Of a DNA stretch of 64,000 nucleotides, positions 53,611 to 63,950 are shown piece after piece. This DNA comes from Chrysophaeum taylorii (lineage: Eukaryota > Sar > Pelagophyceae > Pelagomonadales > Pelagomonadaceae), in assembly GCA_029834535.1 (NCBI GenBank), contig JAQMWT010000023.1:29162-93161 (forward strand). Reading direction: 5' to 3'. The translations under genes were made by a program, and so were the position numbers. Within the stretch, counting starts at the first letter, position 1; the number at the start of each line of letters is the position of its first letter. Under the pieces are notes generated by a model, which did not search any database, was not told the origin of the DNA, and saw only the letters and a list, made by a program, of their open reading frames with translations.

Positions 53611-54170
53611 TTATCGGTATTGCGCAGCACGTGTGGGGTAGGGTGGAGTCGTCGACCCATAAGAGGATATCCTCGGGGTTGCCGATCGACAGAGAGCCAC
53701 GTAGAGCTGGACGTGGCAGAAGACGGGCTTCGCCAAGAGGACGCCGACCTCGCGGGGCGTCTGGCCCTGGCTCTTGGTGATCGTTTGGCGTCGGCGGGCC
53801 TTAAGGGATACAGGTTGGAGGAGCCTCGGTGACAACGACACGATCGATCATGTATCTGGTACCGTTGCAGTGGCCGTGCGACGGGTCGAGGTTGCGAAGA
53901 CTTTAAGCTCGCGATCAAAGTCAGCATGCCGTTGGTTGTCGGGGAGTTCAAAACTCGACTCTTGAGAGCGAGGCGTCGTCTTCCGACCCAACCTAGTCGG
54001 CCGAAAAGAACTCCGACGCCTCGTCTCCGGGAAAAAAAGGCCGCGGTCATGCGCGCGTTGTCAGCATCGACAACATCGTTTCGACGGGGCGTGAGAATGG
54101 CGCGCTGAAAGAGCCGCCGCGGGTCGTGGAAACAGTCTGCGAGGTCGCCGTAGACGGCTTGGAGGATCAC
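53611..54170 (-). pseudogene. Helitron/PIF1-type helicase C-terminus, left arm
   Basis: Two frames carry the signature. 54170-53574 has F-Q-R-A-I-L-T-P-R-R-N-D-V-V-D near its start, the block following the ATPase core. 53841-53611 has T-I-T-K-S-Q-G-Q-T-P-R-E-V-G-V, then Q-L-Y-V-A-L-C-R-S, which corresponds to helicase motif VI. A Walker motif and Rep domain are absent. It is decayed by frameshifts. Confidence 0.75.
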
Positions 54171-54216
54171 TGTCTGGCTCGCGGGCCTACCTGATCCTTA
54201 CCCTAAATCGAGGGAC

Positions 54217-54386
54217 AAACAAACTGCTCCCCACACACACCCCCCTCTTAGCAGTCGACATTTAAAGACAAACAAACCTTCCTTCATGCTCCCCACACAC
54301 ACCCCCCTCTTAGCAGTCGACATTTAAAGACAAACAAACCTCTTAGCAGTCCTTACTACTAATCGATGTCTGTCTGTCTGTCTGTC
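54217..54386. repeat. Spacer of the inverted repeat with tandem units
   Basis: Two units of about 65 bp carry CCCCACACACACCCCC and GCAGTCGACATTTAAAG (54230-54330). They are followed by (TCTG)n at 54368-54387. A third, isolated copy of the unit is at 51895-51936. Confidence 0.75.
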
Positions 54387-54437
54387 TGTCCCTCGATTTA
54401 GGGTAAGTATCAGGTAGGCGCGCGAGCCAGGCAGGCA

Positions 54438-55019
54438 TTGATCCTCCAAGCCGTATACGGCGACCTCGCAGACCACGACCCGCTTCGGCGCGACATTCTC
54501 ACGCCCCGTCGAAACGATGTTGTCGATGCTGACAACGCGCGCATGACCACGGCCTTTTTTTCCCGGAGACGAGGCGTCGGAGTTCTTTTCGGCCGACTAG
54601 GTTGGGTCGGAAGACGACGCCTCGCTCTCAAGAGTCGAGTTTTGAACTCCCTGACAACCAACGGCATGCTGACTTTGATCGCGAGCTTAAAGTCTTTGCA
54701 ACCTCGACCCGTCGCACGGCCACTGCGACGGTACCAGATACATGATCGATCGTGTCGTTGTCACCGAGGCTCCTCCACCGTGTATCCCTTAAGGCCCGCC
54801 GACGCCAAACGATCACCAAGAGCCAGGGCCAGACGCCCCGCGAGGTCGGCGTCCTCTTGGCGAAGCCCGTCTACTGCCACGTCCAGCTCTACGCGGCTCA
54901 CTGTCGATCGGCAACCCCGAGGATATCCTCTTCTTGGTCGACGACTCCACCCTACTCCACACGTGTTGCGCAATACCGAAAAGCCCCCTCCCGGCGTCTG
55001 CACGCGCACTATAGGTTAA
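54438..55019 (+). pseudogene. Helitron/PIF1-type helicase C-terminus, right arm
   Basis: Mirror copy of the left-arm remnant. The frame 54438-55019 begins with a block ending D-I-L-T-P-R-R-N-D-V-V-D. The frame 54752-55084 carries T-I-T-K-S-Q-G-Q-T-P-R-E and the motif VI-like Q-L-Y-A-A-H-C-R-S. It lacks about 20 bases present in the left arm near 54480. Confidence 0.75.
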
Positions 55020-55419
55020 CTTACTGGGACCAGGTGAACGTACTGGAACCAGGTGAACTTACTGGGGTTAGAGATTGGGACTAGGCGAACTTAGTGACCA
55101 GGTGAACTTACGGAGACCAAGTGTGAACTTACTGGGGCTTTCAGAGTAAACTCAAAGCTTAGCGGCGTGTGCGGATCAAAGCAGCTTAGATTGGCGGGGG
55201 TGAGAGCGACGAGCTCGAAGGAGAGTGGGGTGAGTGGGTGTGGGTTTACGCCGAACTTACTGGGGGTAGAGATTGGGTTTACGCCGAATTTACTGGGGTT
55301 AGAGATTGGGACTAGGTGAACTTAACGGGACCAGGTGAACTTACTGGGGTTAGAGATTGGGACTAGGTGAACTTAACGGGACCAGGTGAACTTACTGGGG
55401 TTAGAGATTGGGACTAATT

Positions 55420-55757
55420 TGTGGCGTAAGGAGAATTTTAGGGGCTACCTGGCGTGCCTTCGAATCCTGGCTCGCCGATCGCGTCCGTGCCCTTGGTGGG
55501 ATCACTGGACGAGGATGGCCGTTCTCCCGCCACGCGACCACAAACAACTCCCGCGCCTGGTCCTCTCAACTTGAGGACCGGCTGTTGCTTTATGATCAAG
55601 GATATATCGAAAATCAGAAATCAGGGTGACATGCGTCACGGAAAAGGAAGATGATGTCATAGAGAACACTGACATCATCGGAACGGAGTAGGGTGCCCCT
55701 GATAAGGGGGGGCCCTAGAAGAGGGGTAAGCCTTAGGAGGCGGGAGTTGCCGCCACA
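55420..55757 (-). repeat. 3' LTR of element F
   Basis: 338 bp, TGTGGCG to CGCCACA, homologous to 30361-30696. The left boundary abuts the Helitron-type inverted repeat. A purine-rich CCAGGGGAGTCC precedes it on the element's strand. Confidence 0.88.
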
Positions 55758-55789
55758 GGACTCCCCTGGTAAGAATTCGAGCTGCCCCA

Positions 55790-57530
55790 GCGAGGTGCTA
55801 GCGCGAGGAGCGCGGCTTCGCCTTACGAGCATCTCGTGAACGAATCTTCTGGTAAACGCGGGTGATGATCGGTTCAGGAACTCGACCACTGCGTAAAGTA
55901 AACTTGGGGATCAACACATCAATCTCGTGCGGAGCGAAATCCGTGACACAAGGAGTTGTGTTGGAGGAAATTCGGGACTTGTCGGTGAAACTTCGACCTT
56001 CAACGTCCTTGAACTCGGGCTTGAGCTTGCGGTGCGAAAGGTGAGAGGTCGGCTTGAAATAAGCGACATCATCGTTCGGACCCAAATCGGAATAGAAATG
56101 TAGAGCAACACGATCATTTTGGTAATCGTAAGGCTCGTAAACTTCGGCAACATAAATCTTCTTGCGCCAATCAGAGCGCTTCCGGTCAGGAATCCGGAAA
56201 ACAACAAACTTACCGTGCTGATAATCATCACGGAAGGTTTCTTCGGGTTTGCGGATGGTTTGATCAACGATCGGAGGTACCATCACAGGCGTGATCTGAC
56301 TTACATGAACACGTCGTTCTTCGGGCGGAGAGTCGAGAGACTCAATCCTATAGGTGACCGGGGAGAGGCGTTCCTTGATAATAAACGGCCCTCGCCATTC
56401 CGGTCGAAGTTTGTTCTGAAGGAAAGGAATGTAGAGCAAAACGTGCGATCCTTCCTTGTATTCAACATCAACATGATCAGCATTGTAAGCCAATCGCTGT
56501 TTCTTCAAAGCTTTATCACGAGCCTCGCGGACGATCTTTGTATAATATTTCAATCGTTCGCGAGTCTCGGCGACTGCATCAGAGCGAGTCTTCGGCAATA
56601 ATCGTGTATCAAAATCCATGAGCGTGTAGTCAGTCGGTAGCATCGGCTGACGGTTCAGGCGCAGCATAAAGGGAGAAATCTGCGTGCCTGGAATAAACTT
56701 GCGGTTGTAGCAAAACGCAATATAATGAGCAAAGTCAGGCCAATCCGTGATGTTCCGGCCTTGAAGGCAAGCACGGAGGAAGGCCTTGATAAATCGGTTG
56801 ACACGCTCAGCCGGGTTCGACTGGGCATGATAAGGAATCGTAGTTTGGTATCGTGTGTTAAAGAGATGGCAAAACTCGCGCATCAACTTGTTCACGAACT
56901 CTTTACCGTTGTCGGTACGAATCATCTGGGGCAAGTAGCCCTTGAGGAGGATGTTAATGACAAAAGACTCGAGGACAGACTCAGCAGTCTTATCGTTCAA
57001 AACATCCAGAATCAAGAAATGCGAGAACGGATCAAAAATACTAGAAGATACGTCTCGGGACCAGCGCTGGGCAAGGGTCCAAATAAATCCATGCAAAGAA
57101 CAGCACCATCACCATCGTAGACGGGCTGCTGCAAGAGTCCAGCTCGTTTCGGCTCAGGCGTACGAGCTTTCTGGCAAACTAAGCATTCAGCAATGAAGAC
57201 TCCAACTTCGTTCGACATGTGAGGCCACCAAAATCGTTCTTGGATAGCCTGGACGGTACTGTGACGTCCCATATGACCACCGTTAACCGGAGTGTCATGG
57301 TAGAGTCGAATAATGCGCTTGCGCAACGTAGCAGGTGCAACAATCATCGGGTGCAAATCAGCAGAAATGCGGTAAAGAACATCTTTAACGACTTCGAATC
57401 GTTCGTTCGCTCGGGAACGTCGCGGCGTCTGACCTTGGGCCATTCGGTAGCGAATATCCTCGCAAGTAGCATCAGATTCTTGCTCACGTGCGATCTCAGC
57501 GAGCGTCATATTATCGGGTATCTTATCGAT
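55790..57530 (-). pseudogene. Integrase with C-terminal module of element F
   Basis: The frame 57920-57012 holds the H-H-C-C domain (L-Y-H-D-T-P-V-N-G-G-H-M-G-R-H; C-L-V-C-Q-K) and the first catalytic Asp (M-D-L-F-G-P-L-P). A one-base deletion near 57036 shifts to the frame 57096-55798, with R-T-D-N-G-K-E-F (second Asp) and N-P-A-E-R-V-N-R (Glu). A GPF block (W-R-G-P-F-I-I-K-E-R-L) follows. After it comes a module of about 150 residues (K-F-V-V-F-R-I-P, W-R-K-K-I-Y-V-A-E-V-Y, V-A-L-H-F-Y-S) that ends near I-D-V-L-I-P-K-F. The module is conserved in element A. Its beta-strand pattern suggests a Tudor, BAH or chromo-like reader, unproven. Confidence 0.88.
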
Positions 57531-57831
57531 ATAATCTTTGTAAGCGGCTGCGTCCTTGAAGATCTGTGGCTCATCGCGCGCACGGTTCTTCCGACGTTGT
57601 CTCGTAGCGTGAGACGTAGCCAATTTCATCGGATCCTTTTCAGGGTCTTCGTCTTCGTCTTCCGGCAGTTCGGTCGTAATAAACGACATTATGAAGTGGC
57701 AGCCGGAGACGGGAACTCCTCGGTCATCAACAGGTCGGGGAAGCTCTTGGAACACTAAATAAGCGTGGTTCAAAGGTTCTCCAAACTCGTCAGTCTCGAT
57801 GACATGATCTATCGGGTTGCGGGAGAGACAG

Positions 57832-59418
57832 TCAGGGATACTCATTCCCGGTGACTTTCCCGGCTTGTAACCAACCAAGTTCAGGGTCAAAATTGGCGAG
57901 GCGCATCGCCCAACGAGCAAGCTGCCCAGACGAGTGCGTCGCCTTACGTAAAAACGTCAAATTTCGGTGATCGGTCTCCAAAACAGTCCGGTGCCCTTCG
58001 ATGTAGGCTCGAAAGTGCTCTAGAGAAAGTATAACTGCCAGCAGCTCTAGCCGACGGGGCTCATAATTCCGCATCTCCTTCGGCACAGCTCGGCTCCAGT
58101 ATTCAATTACTCGTTCTTCTCGAGTCACTCTTCCGGCATCGTCCTTGACTTCGACAATCTGGAAGAGATATGCTCCAAGTCCATCCTTGGAAGCATCGGA
58201 TCGGATCTGAAAAGGCAGATCATAATCGGCGTGGTAGACTCCACGGGAATCAACCAAAGCTTCAATAATCGTATCCCAAGCTTTCTGACACTCGGGCGTC
58301 CACTCGAACTTTACACCTTCGAGGCATAATCGTCTCAACGGTTCCACAATCTTCGAGTAGCCCTTCACATATCGCCGGCAGTAATTACTCATGCCGATGA
58401 AAGAGCGTATCTGGGTCTTCGGGGAAGTATTCGGTAAAGTACCTGGAATCGGCATCTTCTGCAGTGCTTCCAGCGTCTTCGGATTCGGCTTCAAGCCTTC
58501 TGGGGTAGAAATGTGTCCCAGAAATTCTATATCATCCTTGAGAAGGTGGAACTTCGCGGTTCGACCGCTGTACCCTCTCTGTGCCAAATGACACATCACT
58601 TCGATCAAAACTTGTAAATGTCGATGAAGATCGTCGGATCCCATCATAATATCGTCAACAAACGCAACCAAGTCTTGATACATCCATTTCGAAAGGTCGC
58701 TCGCCATTTGCTTGCAGAAAAGAGCTCCGGCCGTCTTCACACCTAGAGGTAATCGCAAGAAACTATGAGCGCCAAGTGGGCTAACCATCGTGACAGCGTC
58801 CTGCGCTGCCGGATCCAGACGAAGGTTGTGGTATCCCCATCTAATATCAATGCATGTCCGCCATCGTCTCATCGCGAGAAAGGCTAAAGCATCATCTTGT
58901 CGAATGTTTGGCCAACTGTCATTGACCAATTGATCGTTGAGCTGACGTAAGTCAACTGCAGCACGGAACGCGTTTGACGTTCCAATCTCAGCTCCTTTCT
59001 TCGGAAGCATCAACACAGGAAAGCCCCAAGGTGAGTTGGCCGGACGAATGACTCCATCCCGGCACCACTCGCTGATCTGCTTGCGGAGACAATCGAGCTT
59101 CGCAGGCGTCAATCGGTAGGGCGTCATCTTTATCGGTCGCGGATTCGCGTCTTTGAATCGTAGAGACACAGGAGGCGAGTCCACAGGTCTCATAATCGGG
59201 TCGAAAAAGGCCCAAGAATATTGCACACAGTGACGGAGCATCAGTTTCGCCTCGTCATCTAAGTGCGGATTGTCAGGAATTCCCAGCTCCTGCACAACCT
59301 TGTCAACTTCTTCCTTCGTAGGAATTTTAACTTTCATTGCTTCGTTGTCCTTGACATGCTCAGGAGTCTGCGGCAGTGGTGCACCCTCGGCATCGCGCGG
59401 CGCATCTTTCCATGGCAC
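57832..59418 (-). CDS. Reverse transcriptase and RNase H of element F
   Basis: One open frame of 528 codons with a complete RT core: L-M-L-P-K-K-G-A-E-I, A-A-V-D-L-R-Q-L-N, C-I-D-I-R-W-G-Y, F-L-R-L-P-L-G-V and the catalytic A-F-V-D-D-I (about residues 250-255), then E-F-L-G-H-I-S and F-I-G-M-S-N-Y-C-R-R-Y. RNase H follows with R-S-D-A-S-K-D-G-L-G-A-Y, R-L-E-L-L-A-V and E-T-D-H-R-N-L-T. A 4-bp tandem duplication at 57868-57879 shifts the frame just before the RNase H/integrase boundary (Y-K-P-G-K in D). It makes cDNA inside the particle. The family looks Ty3/gypsy by domain order (RT before integrase). Confidence 0.93.
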   Translation of the reverse strand: MPWKDAPRDAEGAPLPQTPEHVKDNEAMKVKIPTKEEVDKVVQELGIPDNPHLDDEAKLMLRHCVQYSWAFFDPIMRPVDSPPVSLRFKDANPRPIKMTPYRLTPAKLDCLRKQISEWCRDGVIRPANSPWGFPVLMLPKKGAEIGTSNAFRAAVDLRQLNDQLVNDSWPNIRQDDALAFLAMRRWRTCIDIRWGYHNLRLDPAAQDAVTMVSPLGAHSFLRLPLGVKTAGALFCKQMASDLSKWMYQDLVAFVDDIMMGSDDLHRHLQVLIEVMCHLAQRGYSGRTAKFHLLKDDIEFLGHISTPEGLKPNPKTLEALQKMPIPGTLPNTSPKTQIRSFIGMSNYCRRYVKGYSKIVEPLRRLCLEGVKFEWTPECQKAWDTIIEALVDSRGVYHADYDLPFQIRSDASKDGLGAYLFQIVEVKDDAGRVTREERVIEYWSRAVPKEMRNYEPRRLELLAVILSLEHFRAYIEGHRTVLETDHRNLTFLRKATHSSGQLARWAMRLANFDPELGWLQAGKVTGNEYP

Positions 59419-59545
59419 ATCGAACTTTTCTCGTATTTTAGTTTCACTTCCGGGTGGCTTTTGTTGATCCTCTCGCCTTTGACACGAACACTCGGCTCGC
59501 TCTTAATCTTCGGTTCCCGATCTCGCTCAGGATCTGGCGGAACGT

Positions 59546-61365
59546 CTAAATTTGGTTGTCGGGGGCAGCAGAAGAAGCATGAGACGTCCCCGGCTCATCT
59601 GTTGCAGGCGGAATCAACGGTACCTCTGGAGGTTTCCATTTGGTGCGATCTTGAAGATCATCAGTCGACACCCATCTTACGACACGTGTGCGCGTGTTTA
59701 ACAGCGGAACTTGTACGTGACGAAGGGTGGTTTCATCAATTTGTAAATAATAATCAAACGGTCGGTCTGCAGGACTCAACGCTGACGGCAAAGCTTCGCC
59801 GCTCAGGTGAAATTCCTTGGTCACAGAGTTGTGCAGATCGAGCATTAATAAGGCCATCGTGTCAGGTGGCACGACGGACGCCAAGTGTTTCAACGAGGTC
59901 GTCCTGGAGAAGCCGGCCCAATCAAAATCAGGGGCATAGTCAGCAACTCCGAAGTCATTTTCAGATTCAGAGATCTGCAATCGGAACGGTGCGGTCCTAC
60001 GCGAAGCGGGACACGCGTAACGGTATAAGCTGCGTCTGTCGCGGCTCGTGATGATCATAAATTGTTCATCTGAAGTAAATGTCGTTCGTCGGCGTAGCCA
60101 AGTGCTGCGGCGAACTCTTGCTGCATATTCTTGCAAGTCTTTGGAACTGCGCGCAAATGGAGCGGATGGCTGGAAACCAACAATCGCACGCGACAGCTCA
60201 TCAAACTGGGAGTTATGTCGTAAAAATTGACGACGTACACGTAAGGGTGCAAACGTGCAACGTAAGAAATAATCGAAGCCTCCTGCTCTATCAACCACAT
60301 GAAGAAACCAGCCATCTTGCATAATTTCATCGTCCAGTGGGTAGCGGTAACTCCTTTCCCAACATCTCTGGAGGTCAAGTTGCACAGAGCGGAGTGTACG
60401 CAGGGTGGCGACGCGACACACATCGACGACGACCATTCCGCGTAGGGTAAATAAGATTCGATCAACCGTAAGGTTGTAACATAGCGACCACACAGTGTGT
60501 GCTGCACCACAGGAATATTCGGAAAGTTCTTGTGGTGGATCTGGTTGGCGGTGTCCGAAGCATCGAGTGCTAGCACGACTCGAAACGACGTCCCACACGT
60601 TTCGTTGGCTCGTTGGAGACCTAAAGTACTGCCTCCGGCTCCACTGAACAGCATCACCACCTTGCGATAAGTGATTGGAAGCCATTGAACCTTTTCATAT
60701 CGGCGGCGGATCTCCGCTTCGGTGATCTCGCGGCATTTCTTTTCATCTTCTTCCGACCTTCGAGCGAAATCGTCGCTGCCTTCAGGTCGTTTGAGGGTGG
60801 ACTTGTCAGTCATAGCGGTCGTAGCGTCCTTCTGCACCGTGCTCAGCAGCATCGGCGGGGGAGATTCGTCGCATCGCGTCAAGTGACTAGCGACAGCAAC
60901 GGTGAAGGAGAGGTTCCCCTTGTCGTATCCTTCTTCACATTCTTTCGTAAGTTCGTTGATCGTAGAGACGTTCAACTCATCGTCGTACCTAACGATATCA
61001 CCAATCGCGAGAACCTCGCCTTGAGTGACGACCGTCGGCACTTCTTCCGTGGCAGTAACCGCCACCCGAGCAGCGGACCGGTCGTGCTCTTCGCAAGAAG
61101 AACACATTCCTTCGACAACTCCCAACTGCTCGTTCTCAGCAAACGTAGCGACGAAAACCTGTCCCTTTCCCATAGGTTTCGACAAAACAACCGGCAGATT
61201 GTAAGTTCGACCGGGCTCGATTTGAAGCGTGCGCGCAGCATAAGCTACTACTTCTCGTGCGTCTTCTCCCGGAGCTGGGGATAATTTGGTCGTAGCATGT
61301 CCCCGCGTAGCCAAGGCTACCTTTCGTTCCGGCGGCGGGCTTCGGAGATCTTTAATCGTGCTCAA
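59546..61365 (-). pseudogene. C5-cytosine DNA methyltransferase-like domain and linker of element F
   Basis: The frame 61365-60055 carries the beta-rich linker (I-E-P-G-R-T-Y-N-L-P-V-V-L), a charged spacer and the methyltransferase core. Motif I is V-V-M-L-F-S-G-A-G-G-S-T-L-G near 60640-60600. Motif II is L-A-L-D-A-S-D-T-A, with F-P-N-I-P-V-V following. Motif IV is M-C-V-A-S-P-P-C-V-H-S-A-L-C near 60400. The motif VI equivalent is W-L-I-E-Q-E-A-S. Motif VIII is L-M-S-C-R-V-R-L-L-V. A GGA-to-TGA change (60055-60057) and a one-base deletion near 59930 break the C-terminal part, which continues in the frame 60685-59546. Same position and motifs as in D/E and A. Confidence 0.85.
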
Positions 61366-63950
61366 ACGAGCATAAACTCGAGTCTTGACCAGGTCGAGAC
61401 TCTGCCGAAAGGCATCGTGTTGATGATTGTATGATTGTAAATCGGTGCGGTTATCGGATTTCGATCGTAAATAGATCGAAAGGTCAGGATGGGTGCATCG
61501 ACTCGTTCATCCTTAACTTTAATCTTTTTGCGCCCGTAGACGACTTGGGTTCGACAAAAACAGATCCGATCATGGGGAAAATCCACGATGGCTCCTAAAA
61601 CTCGTATATCGCGCCCTCCCAACAGGCACAGATAATTCGTATCGGCTACAATAGCGACAATGGGGGCAGCGAAATCGTCGGCGAAAGCGACCCGAAGGGC
61701 GATCCAACGATGGATCGTCGTCGTATTCAACCCTGATCCGTACGGCTTGCGCTTAATCGGAAGTTCGCCTTCATCGAAAATCAACTGATCTTTGGTCAAC
61801 TTTTTTACCATTTCTCGGCAAATATAAGAAACATCTGCCATTCCATCGACACCGATGGTCGTCGAGAATTTCGGTCCGTCACGATTCCTGTAGATGTGAC
61901 AGGCTATAAACGTTAGAGTACCCGTATCTAAACAACTGAGGGTAATCAAATCATCTTCGATCGTCTTGCCGTCTCGCGGCGTCAACGAAGTGTGAGCACA
62001 TCGGGCTCTGACTCGCTCATCTCCGGGGTTGGGCATCGATACCGCGGCTTGAGCTTTCGTATTATCTGTTGTTGGCGTCTTCGCCATAACGCTCGCGGCA
62101 GCCTCTTTATCTGGCGGCTTCCGCTCTTCCTCCAAGACAATCTCCGAGGGAATAAACGCTGGTAGGGGATCCTGGTCTTCGTAATCCTTGGAAGCAAACA
62201 ACCCCTCCCATAAATCATTCATTTCGTCGTTCCAGAATGCATCTGTGAATTCATTCGTCGCCTGCTGATCCTCATCAGCATCGGCGATCGGTTCCGTGTC
62301 AGCTGCGGCTTTGAGTCTGCAGCTGCGCGGTTGTTCTGGTGGCTTCTTTAGCAAGAAATTCCGAGCTTTCGTCCACCAATCCTGCAGGTTCCACGTCGGC
62401 TCGTCTTCGTCCCACTTGAGAACGCTGCTAATCTTCTTCATAAATCTATCCTTTTCTTCCGGCGGCGTATCCGTGTCTCGATCCGTAGTAATCGAAACCG
62501 TTTCGGGGGGGTCCGCAGGAAAAGATGGCGTCGTCCCCGACGTCAACTCTATCGTAAAATCGTCGTCTGCAATACTCGCGCTGGTCATCGTCTCGTCAGT
62601 CGAATGCGCGCACGAGCTATCACTGCAGAAATTCATGTCTGGCTCACAGCCAGTTCGGTCGCCAGCGGTCGTCTCTGGAGGGTCCAAAGATAAGCCGATG
62701 GCATCGAGGGCTTCCTCATCAAAAATAAACGGTGGGTCGTCCGTGGACGACTCGTCAAATAACGTTAACGCGGACACTGGTTCACAAAGTGTAGCTTCTT
62801 CATCTTCCGAATCTGAATCGCCTTCCCAGTATCGTGGAGCTTCAAGTTCCTCGCTCGAATCTTCGAGCTCATCGCTCGACATCTGCTCATAAATCTGTGC
62901 CAAAGACCGACGATTGGTCAGCACGTCGTTGGGTGGCTCGTCCATCGGTGGGCGAGCAAGATCTTCGAATGCGGCCGCGGCAAGGGCGTCGGCTGCGTCG
63001 TCGGTGCGGGTGTCCGTGTTCGGGTACACCGTCACTCCTAATGGTAACTGTTGACCGCAAGGGGTCGTAAATGCGAACGTTGCAGACGACTGTCCCGAGT
63101 CTTCTCGGTAACGACCATCGTCCGAATCTCGATCGCGAGATCTTCGTCGCCGGCGGCGGCGTGAATGTCTGCTAGAGCTCCTGCTATCTTTCCGTCGGCG
63201 CTGGCACGAGCTGCTACGGCTCTTGTCGTGGCGTCGGGGGCTCCGGCTATCTCGACGGCCCGTTCGTGTCGAAGACGATCGGCCGTGTCCATCTGTTAAG
63301 TGCTGCACGGTATCCATAACCGTGGTTAGCTGCGTGCCCATATCATTGAGTCTGCTCTGAATATCGTGAGCAGCGCTCGAACCGAGGGTGGCATTAGAAC
63401 TGCCGTCGTCACGCGAGTGATTATCTTTCCTTTGTCGGCTCTCCCATCGTCCTCGCGAAATGGGCTTTCTGCCGTCTTTGATGTATTTGCACATCGCTAC
63501 ATAATAGTCGTCGGGCTCGCGGTTGCAAATGACGCGGTTCCCGTGTTCATCCTTGTCGTGGGTCGCTAAGAAAAACCCACAGTCCTTGCACGTCCTCTCG
63601 AACCACTTTTTCGGATTCTCTTCGAGGCGTAAGGCTTCATATTTCGTCGTTTTATCTTTCGTTCCCGAGACGAGAGCTCGTCCTCCGCGTCCAGGCGGCG
63701 GCTTCTGCGGCTTCCCGCTCGAGGGGTTCATCGAGTTTCGGCTGTTCTTCTCCGCCATGGCTGTTGCGAAGTCGTTTTCGAGCCGCGTAATCAGCGACAA
63801 CGTAGACGTAAACGTCTTATACGTCGTCGGGTGTCCGCTGCGCATCGTTCGCACGCGGGATTTCAATTCGCTGGACTCCAGTCCACGTATCAAGTAAGAG
63901 ATGATCTCCACGTCGTTGAGATCTCGGTTGGCCACGGAACAGTATGCCAT
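61366..63950 (-). CDS. Gag core to protease of element F
   Basis: An open frame of 862 codons. Its start here is arbitrary, because homology continues upstream in another frame at 63957. It contains the Gag core (D-V-E-I-I-S-Y-L-I-R-G-L-E-S), a metal-cluster candidate T-C-K-D-C-G-F-F-L-A-T-H-D-K-D-E-H-G followed by C-N-R-E at about residues 110-135, and an RS/R-rich tract at about 210-285. The block F-T-T-P-C-G-Q-Q-L-P follows, then an acidic tract at about 330-480 and a retropepsin-like domain at about 690-800 (T-I-G-V-D-G-M-A-D-V-S-Y-I-C; V-A-I-V-A-D-T-N-Y-L). An 8-bp tandem duplication (61424-61439) shifts the frame before the linker. The polyprotein would assemble the particle and self-process. 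Confidence 0.82.

Larger units (their letters stand above)
52838..55417. mobile_element. Large inverted repeat with Helitron-type helicase remnants
   Basis: The left arm 52838-54216 (about 1.0 kb after removing a SINE) and right arm 54387-55417 are inverted copies around a 170-bp spacer. Each arm contains, from the centre outward, the C-terminal part of a PIF1/Helitron-type helicase followed by arrays of a 19-bp repeat containing AGTAAGTTCACCTGG. No Rep/HUH domain is present. The right arm ends where element F's LTR begins. It may be a palindromic Helitron derivative or a post-insertion inversion duplication. Confidence 0.72.

Noticed and set aside
54438-55019. Intact 193-codon protein in the right palindrome arm
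   Set aside because: Helicase motifs are split between this frame and 54752-55084, so the single frame is a frameshift artefact.
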